Source of the DNA: Spirochaetia bacterium
GTDB lineage: Bacteria; Spirochaetota; Spirochaetia; CADAEX01
DNA length: 40,171 nt
Assembly: GCA_017642445.1 (NCBI GenBank)
Contig: JAGCPA010000009.1
Coordinates: 1-40,171, forward strand
Reading direction: 5' to 3'
Position 1 is the stretch's first letter. Every line of letters begins with the position of its first letter. Positions 28,737 through 36,257 of the stretch are shown here, in pieces. The notes under the pieces were generated by a model, which ran no database searches, was not told where the DNA came from, and saw only the letters and a list, made by a program, of their open reading frames with translations. A program made the position numbers and the translations under genes.

Positions 28737-30110
28737 GTGAGACTTAGTACTGTTTTAGCTGGAAAGAGCTTCGAGTTCAAATCTATCAAGGAAGTGCTGG
28801 CAAAGGCCAACGAGGCCAAGTCGGGCGACCAGCTGGCAGGCATTGCCGCAACTTCAGACCTTGAGCGGGTGGCTGCGAAGGCTGTTCTGAGCCGCCTTCT
28901 GGTGCGGGACCTGCGGGAAAACCCGGTGGTCTCCTACGAGGATGACGAGGTTACCCGTATCAATCAGGACTCCATAGTGCCGGAGGTTTACGACGGCATA
29001 AAGAACTGGAGCATTGCAGAGCTCCGGGAATACATACTGGACTACAAGACCACCGAGGACGATATCAGGCGGCTCTCGAACGGCCTTACCGCAGAGGTGG
29101 TGGCAGGTGTCTGCAAGCTTATGAGCAACCTGGATCTGGTCTACGGTGCCAACAAGGTGCGTGTTACAGCCACCTGCAACACCACCATAGGCAGACGGGG
29201 CTGCCTATCCACCCGCCTCCAGCCGAACCACTCCACCGACGATGTGGACGGCATAACAGCCTCCCTCTTCGAGGGGCTCTCCTACGGCTGCGGCGATGCC
29301 CTCCTGGGCCTGAACCCTGTGAACGACACTGTATCAAGCCTGGCTGCCATCCTGCAGCGGTTTGACGAGATAAAGAACAAGTTCGAGATTCCTACCCAGA
29401 TCTGTGTACTGGGTCATATCACCACTCAGATAGAAGCAGTTAAGCGTGGCGCCCCCTGCGACATGATATTCCAGTCTATTGCCGGCAGCCAGAAGGGAAA
29501 TAATGCCTTCGGCTTCAATGCCGACACTGTACGGGAGGCTCAGGCTCTCCTTAAGGAGAAGGGAACAGCCAAAGGTCCTAACGTTATGTACTTTGAGACA
29601 GGGCAGGGAAGCGAGCTCTCCTCCGACGCCCACTACGGCGCCGACCAGGTGACTATGGAATCCCGCTGCTACGCCTTTGCCCGGGAGTTCAAGCCTTTCA
29701 TGGTGAACACAGTAGTAGGCTTCATCGGTCCGGAATACCTGTACGACAGCCGCCAGGTCATCAGGGCAGGATTAGAGGACCACTTCATGGGCAAGCTTTC
29801 AGGAATCCCGATGGGCTGTGACTGCTGCTATACCAACCACATGATGGCAGACCAGAACGATATCGAGAATCTGGCTATCCTGCTTGCAGGTGCCGGAGTA
29901 AACTACATCCTTGGTGTACCGACCAGCGACGACGTGATGCTGAACTATCAGACCAACGCATATCACGATTCCCAGGCAGTGCGCGAGATCCTAGGCTTAA
30001 GACCTATCAAGGAATTCGAAGAGTGGCTTGAGAAGATGGGCATAATGGAAAATGGAAAACTTACTGACAGGGCAGGAGATCCTACAATTTTCTCCAACGC
30101 AAGGAGCTAG
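28737..30110 (+). CDS. eutB: ethanolamine ammonia-lyase large subunit
   Basis: Catalytic TIM-barrel subunit of the adenosylcobalamin-dependent lyase that turns ethanolamine into acetaldehyde and ammonia. The 457 aa agree closely with enterobacterial EutB over the whole length, for example EVLAKANEAKSGDQLAG near the N-terminus, TQIEAVKRGAP, VNTVVGFIGPEYLYDSRQ (about 321-338) and GKLSGIPMGCDCCYTNH (about 350-366). I set the start at GTG 28737, giving VRLSTVLAGKSFEFK as in homologues; AAGGGGA lies just ahead. The longer frame from 28686 would run into eutA. The stop is 2 bases before eutC. Confidence 0.97.
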   Translation: MRLSTVLAGKSFEFKSIKEVLAKANEAKSGDQLAGIAATSDLERVAAKAVLSRLLVRDLRENPVVSYEDDEVTRINQDSIVPEVYDGIKNWSIAELREYILDYKTTEDDIRRLSNGLTAEVVAGVCKLMSNLDLVYGANKVRVTATCNTTIGRRGCLSTRLQPNHSTDDVDGITASLFEGLSYGCGDALLGLNPVNDTVSSLAAILQRFDEIKNKFEIPTQICVLGHITTQIEAVKRGAPCDMIFQSIAGSQKGNNAFGFNADTVREAQALLKEKGTAKGPNVMYFETGQGSELSSDAHYGADQVTMESRCYAFAREFKPFMVNTVVGFIGPEYLYDSRQVIRAGLEDHFMGKLSGIPMGCDCCYTNHMMADQNDIENLAILLAGAGVNYILGVPTSDDVMLNYQTNAYHDSQAVREILGLRPIKEFEEWLEKMGIMENGKLTDRAGDPTIFSNARS

Positions 30111-30112
30111 GA

Positions 30113-31009
30113 ATGGATAGAGAAGAACTGGTTGCCCTGATCACAGAAGAAGTTATCGCACAGCTCAAGAAGGCAGGCTGGAAAGCTCCGGAGAAGCCGG
30201 TGCCGCCTCCGTTTGCGCCACAGGAGAAGCCAGAGAAAAAAGAGCTTCCGCCAGACTTCGACATAGCCTCTGAAGAAGTGAAGAAGATTCCTCTTCTTGA
30301 GAACCCTATAGATCCGACCGAGCTGGCTCATATGAAGAAGCGCACCACCGCCCGAATCGGAGTAGGCAAGTGCGGCGCACGGCTCAACACTCAGACCATG
30401 CTCACACTGCGTGCCGACCATGCGAAAGCCCGCGATGCTGTCATGAAGGATGTGGACGAGAACCTTCTTAAGAGCATGAATCTGTTCAGCGTGAAGACCC
30501 AGTGCGACACCAAAGATATATTCATCACCCGGCCCGACCTTGGGCGTAAGTTGTCGGAGGAGGGGGTTGCCACCCTCAAGGAAAAATGTGCCAAGAACCC
30601 CGATGTGCAGATATATGCTGCCGACGGCTTGAGCTCCACCGCCATCAACGCCAACCTGGACAAGATCATGCCGGTGCTTATGAAAGGGCTTGAGAGCAAG
30701 GGGCTTACAGTGGGGACTCCGTTCTTCATGAAGTATGGACGGGTGGCTGCCGAGGACCAGGTGGCAGAGATTGTAGGTGCCAAGGTTGTGTGTGTCCTTA
30801 TCGGAGAGCGGCCGGGCCTTGCCACATCTGAGAGCATGAGCGCATACATCGTGTACAATGCCCATGTGGGAATCCCTGAGTCCAAGCGTACAGTTGTGTC
30901 AAATATCCACAAGGACGGCCTTTCTGCTGTAGAGGCAGGAGCCTATATTGTGGAAGTTATAGAGAAGATACTGGCTGCCAAGGCCAGCGGTGTAGATCTG
31001 GTCAAGTGA
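30113..31009 (+). CDS. eutC: ethanolamine ammonia-lyase small subunit
   Basis: Cobalamin-binding partner of EutB, 298 aa. The N-terminal helix MDREELVALITEEVIAQLKK (1-20), followed by a Pro/Lys-rich linker (about 25-48), is a typical encapsulation peptide that takes the enzyme into the microcompartment. The core starts with TTARIGVGKCGARLNTQTML (about 77-96), with RADHAKARDAV next, and includes VLIGERPGLATSESMSAY (about 226-243), both standard EutC motifs. The length matches enterobacterial EutC. It starts 2 bases after eutB, consistent with equal subunit production. Confidence 0.96.
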   Translation: MDREELVALITEEVIAQLKKAGWKAPEKPVPPPFAPQEKPEKKELPPDFDIASEEVKKIPLLENPIDPTELAHMKKRTTARIGVGKCGARLNTQTMLTLRADHAKARDAVMKDVDENLLKSMNLFSVKTQCDTKDIFITRPDLGRKLSEEGVATLKEKCAKNPDVQIYAADGLSSTAINANLDKIMPVLMKGLESKGLTVGTPFFMKYGRVAAEDQVAEIVGAKVVCVLIGERPGLATSESMSAYIVYNAHVGIPESKRTVVSNIHKDGLSAVEAGAYIVEVIEKILAAKASGVDLVK

Positions 31010-31016
31010 GGAGAGA

Positions 31017-31670
31017 ATGAAGGGAGAACCGATTCAGACCAACATATTGAGCGTGAACATAATCCCAAACGTGAACCCGTATCTGGCGAAGGAGCTTAAG
31101 CTGCCCGAGGGACATATCAGCCTGGGACTTATCTCCACCGACTGCGATGATGTCTCCTATGTGGCGCTGGACGAGGCCACCAAGAAGGCACGGGTGGAAG
31201 TGGTTTACGCAAGAAGCCTCTACGCAGGTTCCTCCAACGCAAGCACCAAGCTGGCAGGAGAATTCCTTGGCATCATATCTGGGGACAGCCCATCCGAGGT
31301 CCGCAGCGGCCTTGAGGCTGCCGTGAACTTTATTAAGAACGAGGCTCATTTCTACACAGCCAACGACGATGGTTCCATTGTCTACTTTGCCCAGTGCATT
31401 TCCCGCACCGGAAGCTACCTCTCCAAGGGGGCAGGAGTACCGGAAGGGACAGCAATGGCATATCTGATCGCCCCTCCTATGGAGGCTATCATGGGACTGG
31501 ATGCGGCCATCAAGGTGGCAGAAGTGACAATGAATGCTTTTTACGGACCACCGACAGAGACCAACTTTGCCGGCGGACTTTTAACCGGTGACCAGGCGGC
31601 CTGCAAGGCAGCCTGCCAGGCATTTGCAGATGCAGTATGTGCAGTTGCCGAAAAACCGATACGATATTAG
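31017..31670 (+). CDS. eutL: microcompartment shell protein EutL, tandem-BMC trimer
   Basis: A 217-aa shell protein with two circularly permuted BMC domains forming pseudohexameric trimers with a gated central pore. VNPYLAKELKLPEGHISLGL near the N-terminus and GTAMAYLIAPPMEAIMGLDA (about 141-160) are characteristic of EutL. The pore is thought to pass ethanolamine or larger cofactors such as cobalamin. GAGGAGAG precedes the ATG and it starts 7 bases after eutC. Confidence 0.95.
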   Translation: MKGEPIQTNILSVNIIPNVNPYLAKELKLPEGHISLGLISTDCDDVSYVALDEATKKARVEVVYARSLYAGSSNASTKLAGEFLGIISGDSPSEVRSGLEAAVNFIKNEAHFYTANDDGSIVYFAQCISRTGSYLSKGAGVPEGTAMAYLIAPPMEAIMGLDAAIKVAEVTMNAFYGPPTETNFAGGLLTGDQAACKAACQAFADAVCAVAEKPIRY

Positions 31671-31680
31671 GGGGATGCAG

Positions 31681-33186
31681 ATGGACAGAGATTTACAGTC
31701 GATACAGGAAGTCAGAGATCTGGTTGCAAAAGCTAAGGCAGCCCAGGCCGAACTGGCCGAGTTCAGCCAGGAGAAGATAGACAAAATCTGCGAGGCTATC
31801 GCCATAGAAGGTGCCAAGAATGCAGAGCGCCTTGCAAAGATGGCTAGCGAAGAGACTGGTTTCGGAATCTGGCAGGACAAGATCCTCAAGAACATCCTGG
31901 GAAGCACCCTCACATGGGAGAGCATCAAGAACCTTAAGACTGTCGGAATACTCAAGGAGGACAAGGAGAAGCGCCTCTTGGAGGTGGCAGTCCCGATGGG
32001 TGTAGTTGCGGCACTTATCCCTTCAACAAACCCGACATCCACAGTCATGTACAAGAGCATGATCTCCATCAAGGCGGGGAACTCCATAGTTATAAGCCCG
32101 CACCCGAATGCAAAGAACTCTATTCTTGAGACATACAAAATTGTAGCTCAGGCTGCAAAGAGCGCCGGTGCCCCGGACGGAGTGGTGCAGTGTGTAACTA
32201 TTCCGTCCCCTGAGGGAACATCAGCACTCCTTAAGCACAAGGATGTAGGTATAATCCTGGCCACCGGCGGCGAGGCTATGGTGCGGGCTGCATACAGCTC
32301 CGGTCATCCCGCCCTGGGCGTTGGCCCTGGAAACGGCCCCTCCTACATCGAGAAGTCAGCCGACATAAAAGAGGCTGTGCGCCGGATCTTTGAGAGCAAG
32401 ACCTTTGACAACGGCACAATCTGCGCATCGGAGCAGAGCATAGTCACAGAAGAATGCATCAAGGATCAGGTTATCGCCGAAGTTAAGAGACAGGGCGGTT
32501 ACTTCCTCAATCCAGAGGAATCTGACAAGCTGGGCCGTTTCATAATGCGGGCCAACGGCACCATGAACCCGGCAATAGTAGGCCGCAGTGCCAAAGTTAT
32601 CGCCGAGAAGGTGGGGCTCTCTGTTCCAGAGGGAACCCGGATCCTTATATCACCTCAGACCACAGTTGGAAAGGACAACCCATACTCACGGGAAAAGCTG
32701 TGTCCTATCCTGGCATTCTATGTGGAGAAGGACTGGGAGAGCGCATGTGAGCGCTGCATAGAGATTCTGCACAACGAAGGTGTGGGACATACTATGACAA
32801 TCCACAGCCAGGACGAGAGCGTGATAAAAGAATTTGCACTCAAGAAGCCTGTATCAAGGCTTCTGGTGAATACAAACGGATCTCTGGGAGGCGTAGGTGC
32901 CACCACAGGTCTGGCTCCGGCGCTCACACTGGGATGCGGAGCAATGGGTGGCAGCGCCACATCGGACAACGTAGGACCTCTCAATCTGATCAACATCAAG
33001 CGGGTAGCCTATGGAATAAAAGAGCTTGCAGACCTGCGGGGCAACAGACCTGCACCTGAGGCGCCAAAAGCTGCGGCAGCACCGAAGGCTGCTCCGGAGC
33101 CGGCGGCGGAGGCAATGGGAGCAAGCATGTTGACTAGGGAAGATATCGAGCGGATTACCCGGTCGATCTTAGCAAAATTGCAATAA
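31681..33186 (+). CDS. eutE: CoA-acylating acetaldehyde dehydrogenase with C-terminal encapsulation peptide
   Basis: Oxidises acetaldehyde to acetyl-CoA with NAD+ and CoA inside the compartment. The 501 aa form an ALDH fold; the catalytic Cys lies in FDNGTICASEQ (about residues 242-252), with GGVGATTGLAPALTLGCGAMGG-type residues (about 400-421) near the end. An Ala/Pro-rich linker (about 450-480) leads to a C-terminal helix LTREDIERITRSILAKLQ. This resembles the helix that enterobacterial EutE has at its N-terminus, so the targeting module is at the other end here. Two ATGs are close together; 31681 was chosen because AGGGGG is 6 bases upstream, whereas 31675 abuts it. It starts 10 bases after eutL. 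Confidence 0.95.
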   Translation: MDRDLQSIQEVRDLVAKAKAAQAELAEFSQEKIDKICEAIAIEGAKNAERLAKMASEETGFGIWQDKILKNILGSTLTWESIKNLKTVGILKEDKEKRLLEVAVPMGVVAALIPSTNPTSTVMYKSMISIKAGNSIVISPHPNAKNSILETYKIVAQAAKSAGAPDGVVQCVTIPSPEGTSALLKHKDVGIILATGGEAMVRAAYSSGHPALGVGPGNGPSYIEKSADIKEAVRRIFESKTFDNGTICASEQSIVTEECIKDQVIAEVKRQGGYFLNPEESDKLGRFIMRANGTMNPAIVGRSAKVIAEKVGLSVPEGTRILISPQTTVGKDNPYSREKLCPILAFYVEKDWESACERCIEILHNEGVGHTMTIHSQDESVIKEFALKKPVSRLLVNTNGSLGGVGATTGLAPALTLGCGAMGGSATSDNVGPLNLINIKRVAYGIKELADLRGNRPAPEAPKAAAAPKAAPEPAAEAMGASMLTREDIERITRSILAKLQ

Positions 33187-33214
33187 AAAATGAATGTAAA
33201 TACAGGAGGAGAAG

Positions 33215-33499
33215 ATGGCAAATTTACAGGCATTGGGAATGGTTGAGACAAAAGGACTTGTAGGCTCAATCGAGGCAGCAGATGCAATGGTAAAGGCTGC
33301 TAATGTACGGCTTATCGGCAAGGTACATGTAGGCGGCGGACTTGTGACTGTAATGGTACGGGGCGATGTAGGTGCGGTAAAGTCAGCTACAGATGCAGGC
33401 GCAGCAGCAGCATCCAGAGTAGGAGAGCTGGTGAGTGTGCATGTAATCCCAAGACCACATGAGGAAGTTGAGTACATTCTTCCAAAACTTGAGATGTGA
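33215..33499 (+). CDS. eutM: microcompartment hexameric shell protein EutM, copy 1
   Basis: A 94-aa BMC-H protein forming the flat hexagonal facets. The canonical [20 protein letters not shown] (7-26) and [20 protein letters not shown] (about 61-80) are present. AGGAGGAGA (33204-33212) is a strong Shine-Dalgarno, in keeping with a major shell protein. The neighbouring copy 2 differs in only two residues. Confidence 0.96.
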   Translation: MANLQALGMVETKGLVGSIEAADAMVKAANVRLIGKVHVGGGLVTVMVRGDVGAVKSATDAGAAAASRVGELVSVHVIPRPHEEVEYILPKLEM

Positions 33500-33551
33500 T
33501 GAAGCTATGAGTACAACAACAAAAAAAGCAAAAGAATCAAAGGAGATTAAT

Positions 33552-33836
33552 ATGGCAAATTTACATGCATTGGTAATGGTTGAGACAAAAGGACTTGTAG
33601 GCTCAATCGAGGCAGCAGATGCAATGGTAAAAGCTGCTAATGTACGGCTTATCGGCAAGGTACATGTAGGCGGCGGACTTGTGACTGTAATGGTACGGGG
33701 CGATGTAGGTGCAGTAAAGTCAGCTACAGATGCAGGCGCAGCAGCAGCATCCAGAGTAGGAGAGCTGGTGAGCGTACATGTAATCCCAAGACCACACGAA
33801 GAAGTAGAATACATTCTTCCTAAGCTTGAGATGTAA
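33552..33836 (+). CDS. eutM: microcompartment hexameric shell protein EutM, copy 2
   Basis: Second BMC-H paralogue, identical to copy 1 except His at position 5 and Val at position 8. Residue 8 is almost always Gly in the [12 protein letters not shown] motif. The start at 33552 is set by AAAGGAGA (33538-33545); an in-frame ATG at 33507 would add 15 residues ([15 protein letters not shown]) and is less likely. Having two copies may raise dose, or give hexamers with a slightly different surface. Confidence 0.95.
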   Translation: MANLHALVMVETKGLVGSIEAADAMVKAANVRLIGKVHVGGGLVTVMVRGDVGAVKSATDAGAAAASRVGELVSVHVIPRPHEEVEYILPKLEM

Positions 33837-33851
33837 TCAAGGCGGTGACCT

Positions 33852-34604
33852 TTGAGACGCAAAGTGCTTTCAGATGTGGAGCTGCGTTCCCGCCATGCAG
33901 AGGATGAGAAGCTTATGGTGGAGGATGGTACTATCATCACTCCTGCCGCCATGGATTATATCCGCCAGCATGGGATAGAGCTTGAGACTGGGAAAAAGAA
34001 GCAGGAGACTATGACTGTATCCAAGATTCCTGTCAAGGAAGGTAAGGCCACCTATGTGGACTACGAGACAGGTGAGGAGCTTGATCATAAGCCGGAGGAG
34101 ATGACACATCTCCGGGGCAATAAGCTTGTTTCCAAGACCCATCCCCGCATAGCTTTCAGAGGAGCTTTGGATTCCCTGATGGCAGAGGTGATGTGGACCC
34201 AGACCATAGCTGTGGAGGAACACTATTCCGCTGTATGTGCAGACCTGGAAGAGGTGCTTATGCTGCTCCGCAAGGTTATGTCGGCCGAGGTGAGGGATGT
34301 CCCTTTGGAAAAGCTTGAACTTTTGGGGATGGACAGCGCAAGGCTGCGCCAGATAACCCATCATCTGAGGGACGAGCTCAAGATAGACCATCCTGTGCCA
34401 AGCTATAAATTTGGAAAGATGTGTACGGCGCTGAACCGGCTCAGGACCTGTGTGCGTGCTGCGGAATTGGCTGCGGCGAGAGCCTTCTACGAGGGCAAGA
34501 AGTGCACCAGGGTCGACATAGTCGAGACTATGAACCGGCTCTCAAGCTGTATCTATATCATGTACTGCAGGGTTATTGCAAAAATCTATCAGGTGGACGG
34601 ATGA
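33852..34604 (+). CDS. eutT: EutT-like cob(I)alamin adenosyltransferase
   Basis: Makes adenosylcobalamin, the cofactor of EutBC, from cobalamin and ATP. The 250 aa match EutT over the length: ITPAAMDYIRQHGIELE (about 29-45), MTHLRGNKLVSKTHPRIAFRG (about 78-98), and a C-terminal helical part with LNRLRTCVRAAELAA and ETMNRLSSCIYIMY (about 225-238). The HxnCCxxC metal site of enterobacterial EutT is missing; where E. coli EutT has ACCELCRQ, this protein has YVDYETGEE. The start is TTG at 33852, with AAGGCGGTGA ahead. The 3' end overlaps pduL by 4 bases. Confidence 0.88.
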   Translation: MRRKVLSDVELRSRHAEDEKLMVEDGTIITPAAMDYIRQHGIELETGKKKQETMTVSKIPVKEGKATYVDYETGEELDHKPEEMTHLRGNKLVSKTHPRIAFRGALDSLMAEVMWTQTIAVEEHYSAVCADLEEVLMLLRKVMSAEVRDVPLEKLELLGMDSARLRQITHHLRDELKIDHPVPSYKFGKMCTALNRLRTCVRAAELAAARAFYEGKKCTRVDIVETMNRLSSCIYIMYCRVIAKIYQVDG

Positions 34605-35284
34605 ATTACTACAGCGAGAAGGATATACGGGATATTGTAGCCAAGGTGGTCAACTCTTCCCTTGGTGAGGCACCTGCTGTCAAAGGCAATGCTTCAGGCG
34701 GCGGCGAGGGCATCCTGGTGGAGGTTTCCGCCCGGCATGTGCACCTTACCGTGGAAGATGTGGAGACACTGTTCGGCAAGGGCTATCGGCTTACTCCCAA
34801 GAAGATGCTGAGCCAGCCCGGGGAATTCCTTTCCAACGAGCGGGTGCGGCTGGTGACCGACAAGGGCTTTATGCAGAATGTGGCGGTGCTGGGACCTGAG
34901 CGGAAGCGTACTCAGGTTGAGCTTTCTGCTACCGACGCCAAGAGCCTTGGAATAAATGTGCCGGTGCGCCTTTCCGGAGACCTTGATGGCAGCGGCGATA
35001 TGCTGATCATAGGCAAAGAGGGGAGCATAAATGCAAAGGAGTGCGCCATCATTGCCCAGGCCCATATCCACATGACCACAGAGGATGCACAGACCTATCA
35101 GGTCAAGGATGGACAGCGCCTAAGCGTGCAGCTGGCGTCGGACCGACCCGTGGTGCTTGAGAACGTGATAGCCCGTGTAAAGGATAAGTCAAAGGCTTTC
35201 CTTGCCATGCACATCGATTTCGACGAGGCCAACGCAGCCTGTGTCAATGACGGCACAAAAGCGTTCATAGTAAAACGGTGGTGA
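34601..35284 (+). CDS. pduL: phosphotransacylase PduL type
   Basis: Converts acetyl-CoA to acetyl phosphate and regenerates CoA inside the shell. It replaces the unrelated EutD/Pta enzyme of enterobacterial eut operons. The 227 aa start with an encapsulation-type helix (MNYYSEKDIRDIVAKVVNSS, 1-20) and a linker. Two PduL beta-barrel halves follow: VEVSARHVHLTVEDVETLFG (about 40-59) with metal-binding His, and AIIAQAHIHMTTEDAQ (about 150-165) with the second His pair. The longer open frame from 34421 lies inside eutT and was not used; the ATG overlaps the eutT stop (ATGA). Confidence 0.94.
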   Translation: MNYYSEKDIRDIVAKVVNSSLGEAPAVKGNASGGGEGILVEVSARHVHLTVEDVETLFGKGYRLTPKKMLSQPGEFLSNERVRLVTDKGFMQNVAVLGPERKRTQVELSATDAKSLGINVPVRLSGDLDGSGDMLIIGKEGSINAKECAIIAQAHIHMTTEDAQTYQVKDGQRLSVQLASDRPVVLENVIARVKDKSKAFLAMHIDFDEANAACVNDGTKAFIVKRW

Positions 35285-35286
35285 AT

Positions 35287-35985
35287 ATGTCAGAAATGAG
35301 TATTGACGATATTGTTACATTGATCACCAAGCAAGTCATGGACACAATTGCCCAGAAAAAGCAGGGAGAGTGCCCAGCTGACAGCCCGGTTGAATCAGTG
35401 CGTAAGAAAGTGCTGCTTGTCGGCCCCAAGGATCCGCTTCCAGAGGGGATTCTGACCGGCGCCGCAGTATACGACATAGAGGATTTCAAGGCAGAGCGGA
35501 ATGTGCTCAAGTACGACCAGGTCATCATAACCAAGATTTCCCTGGCCCAGCTTTCCGACGCTGCAAACGGCAGGACAGGCGACCCGGTTGCCAACGCCAT
35601 AATCTATGCGCTCCTCGAGGGAGTGGATGTGCTTATGACAGGCTGTGCGCTGTGCTACCGCAAGTTTGCAGGAAAGGGGAGCAGCGCGTTCTACAATATG
35701 TATGAAGGCTTTGCAAAGAAGCTCCAGATCTACGGCGTAAAACTTTTAGACAGCAATCTGCAGCTTAAGGTGCAGGAGGCAGTTCCTCCTAAGTATCCTT
35801 CAAAGCCTGCAGCTGCCCACATGCCTGTGTTCCCGCAGCAGGACAGCCGGCTCATAACAGAGGCCGATGCCCTTAAGCTGGCAGCCGGAGCAAAGGATCA
35901 GGTGACACTCCCGGCAGGGTCTATCCTTACCCCGCTGGCCAAGGATGTGTTTACCCGGGCTAAGCTCAAGGTGGTTCTGGAATGA
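35287..35985 (+). CDS. uncharacterised microcompartment-associated protein
   Basis: A 232-aa protein resembling the unnamed eut operon proteins of Firmicutes (possibly TIGR02536). Function unknown. The N-terminal helix SIDDIVTLITKQVMDTIAQK (about 4-23) looks like an encapsulation peptide. The middle (about 38-165) may be a flavoprotein-like fold, with KVLLVGPKDPLPEGILTGA at its start and MTGCALCYRKFAGKGSSAFY holding two Cys. The end, GSILTPLAKDVFTRAKLKVV, resembles the N-terminal ITPAAMDYIRQHGIEL of EutT. The ATG at 35287 is preferred over GTG at 35278 and 35281, since GGTGGTGA sits at the right distance. It overlaps eutN by 4 bases. Confidence 0.75.
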   Translation: MSEMSIDDIVTLITKQVMDTIAQKKQGECPADSPVESVRKKVLLVGPKDPLPEGILTGAAVYDIEDFKAERNVLKYDQVIITKISLAQLSDAANGRTGDPVANAIIYALLEGVDVLMTGCALCYRKFAGKGSSAFYNMYEGFAKKLQIYGVKLLDSNLQLKVQEAVPPKYPSKPAAAHMPVFPQQDSRLITEADALKLAAGAKDQVTLPAGSILTPLAKDVFTRAKLKVVLE

Positions 35986-36257
35986 AGATCTGCAGAGTTA
36001 TAGGCCATGTATGGGCCACAAAGAAAGAGGAGCGGCTTGAGGGCCTCAAGCTCATGGTAGTCCAGGAGGATGAGCCGGGAAAGAGCAAAAAAGAGGTCTT
36101 TGTGGCGGCTGACACAGTATGTGCAGGAATCGGCGACCAGATCATAGTGGTCTCCGGCTCTACAGCGCGCAAGGTGTTTGGACGGGACGATATGCCTGTT
36201 GACGAGGCTATTGTCGCTATTATTGATAATCTTGAGATTGGACAGGAAGCTAAATGA
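35982..36257 (+). CDS. eutN: microcompartment vertex protein EutN
   Basis: A 91-aa BMC-P (EutN/CcmL) protein whose pentamers cap the shell vertices. MKICRVIGHVWATKKEERLEG and VAADTVCAGIGDQIIVVSGSTAR (about 41-63) are the family pattern, with the GDxVLVxxGSxAR-like segment intact. Both ends overlap neighbours by 4 bases. Confidence 0.95.
   Translation: MKICRVIGHVWATKKEERLEGLKLMVVQEDEPGKSKKEVFVAADTVCAGIGDQIIVVSGSTARKVFGRDDMPVDEAIVAIIDNLEIGQEAK

Larger units (their letters stand above)
33215..33836 (+). repeat. tandem duplication of the eutM gene
   Basis: Two 285-base units (33215-33499 and 33552-33836) align without gaps and differ at about 13 positions. Two of these change the protein (Q5H, G8V); the rest are silent or the stop codon. 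The differences cluster at the two ends, leaving the centre almost unchanged. Confidence 0.95.

Noticed and set aside
33507-33551. 15-codon N-terminal extension of the second EutM
   Set aside because: The strong Shine-Dalgarno is directly ahead of 33552, and the extension has no match to BMC-H proteins; it may be a remnant of the duplication junction.
33215-33836. CRISPR-like repeats
   Set aside because: The repeated sequence is two coding eutM copies. No short, regularly spaced repeats occur anywhere in the window.
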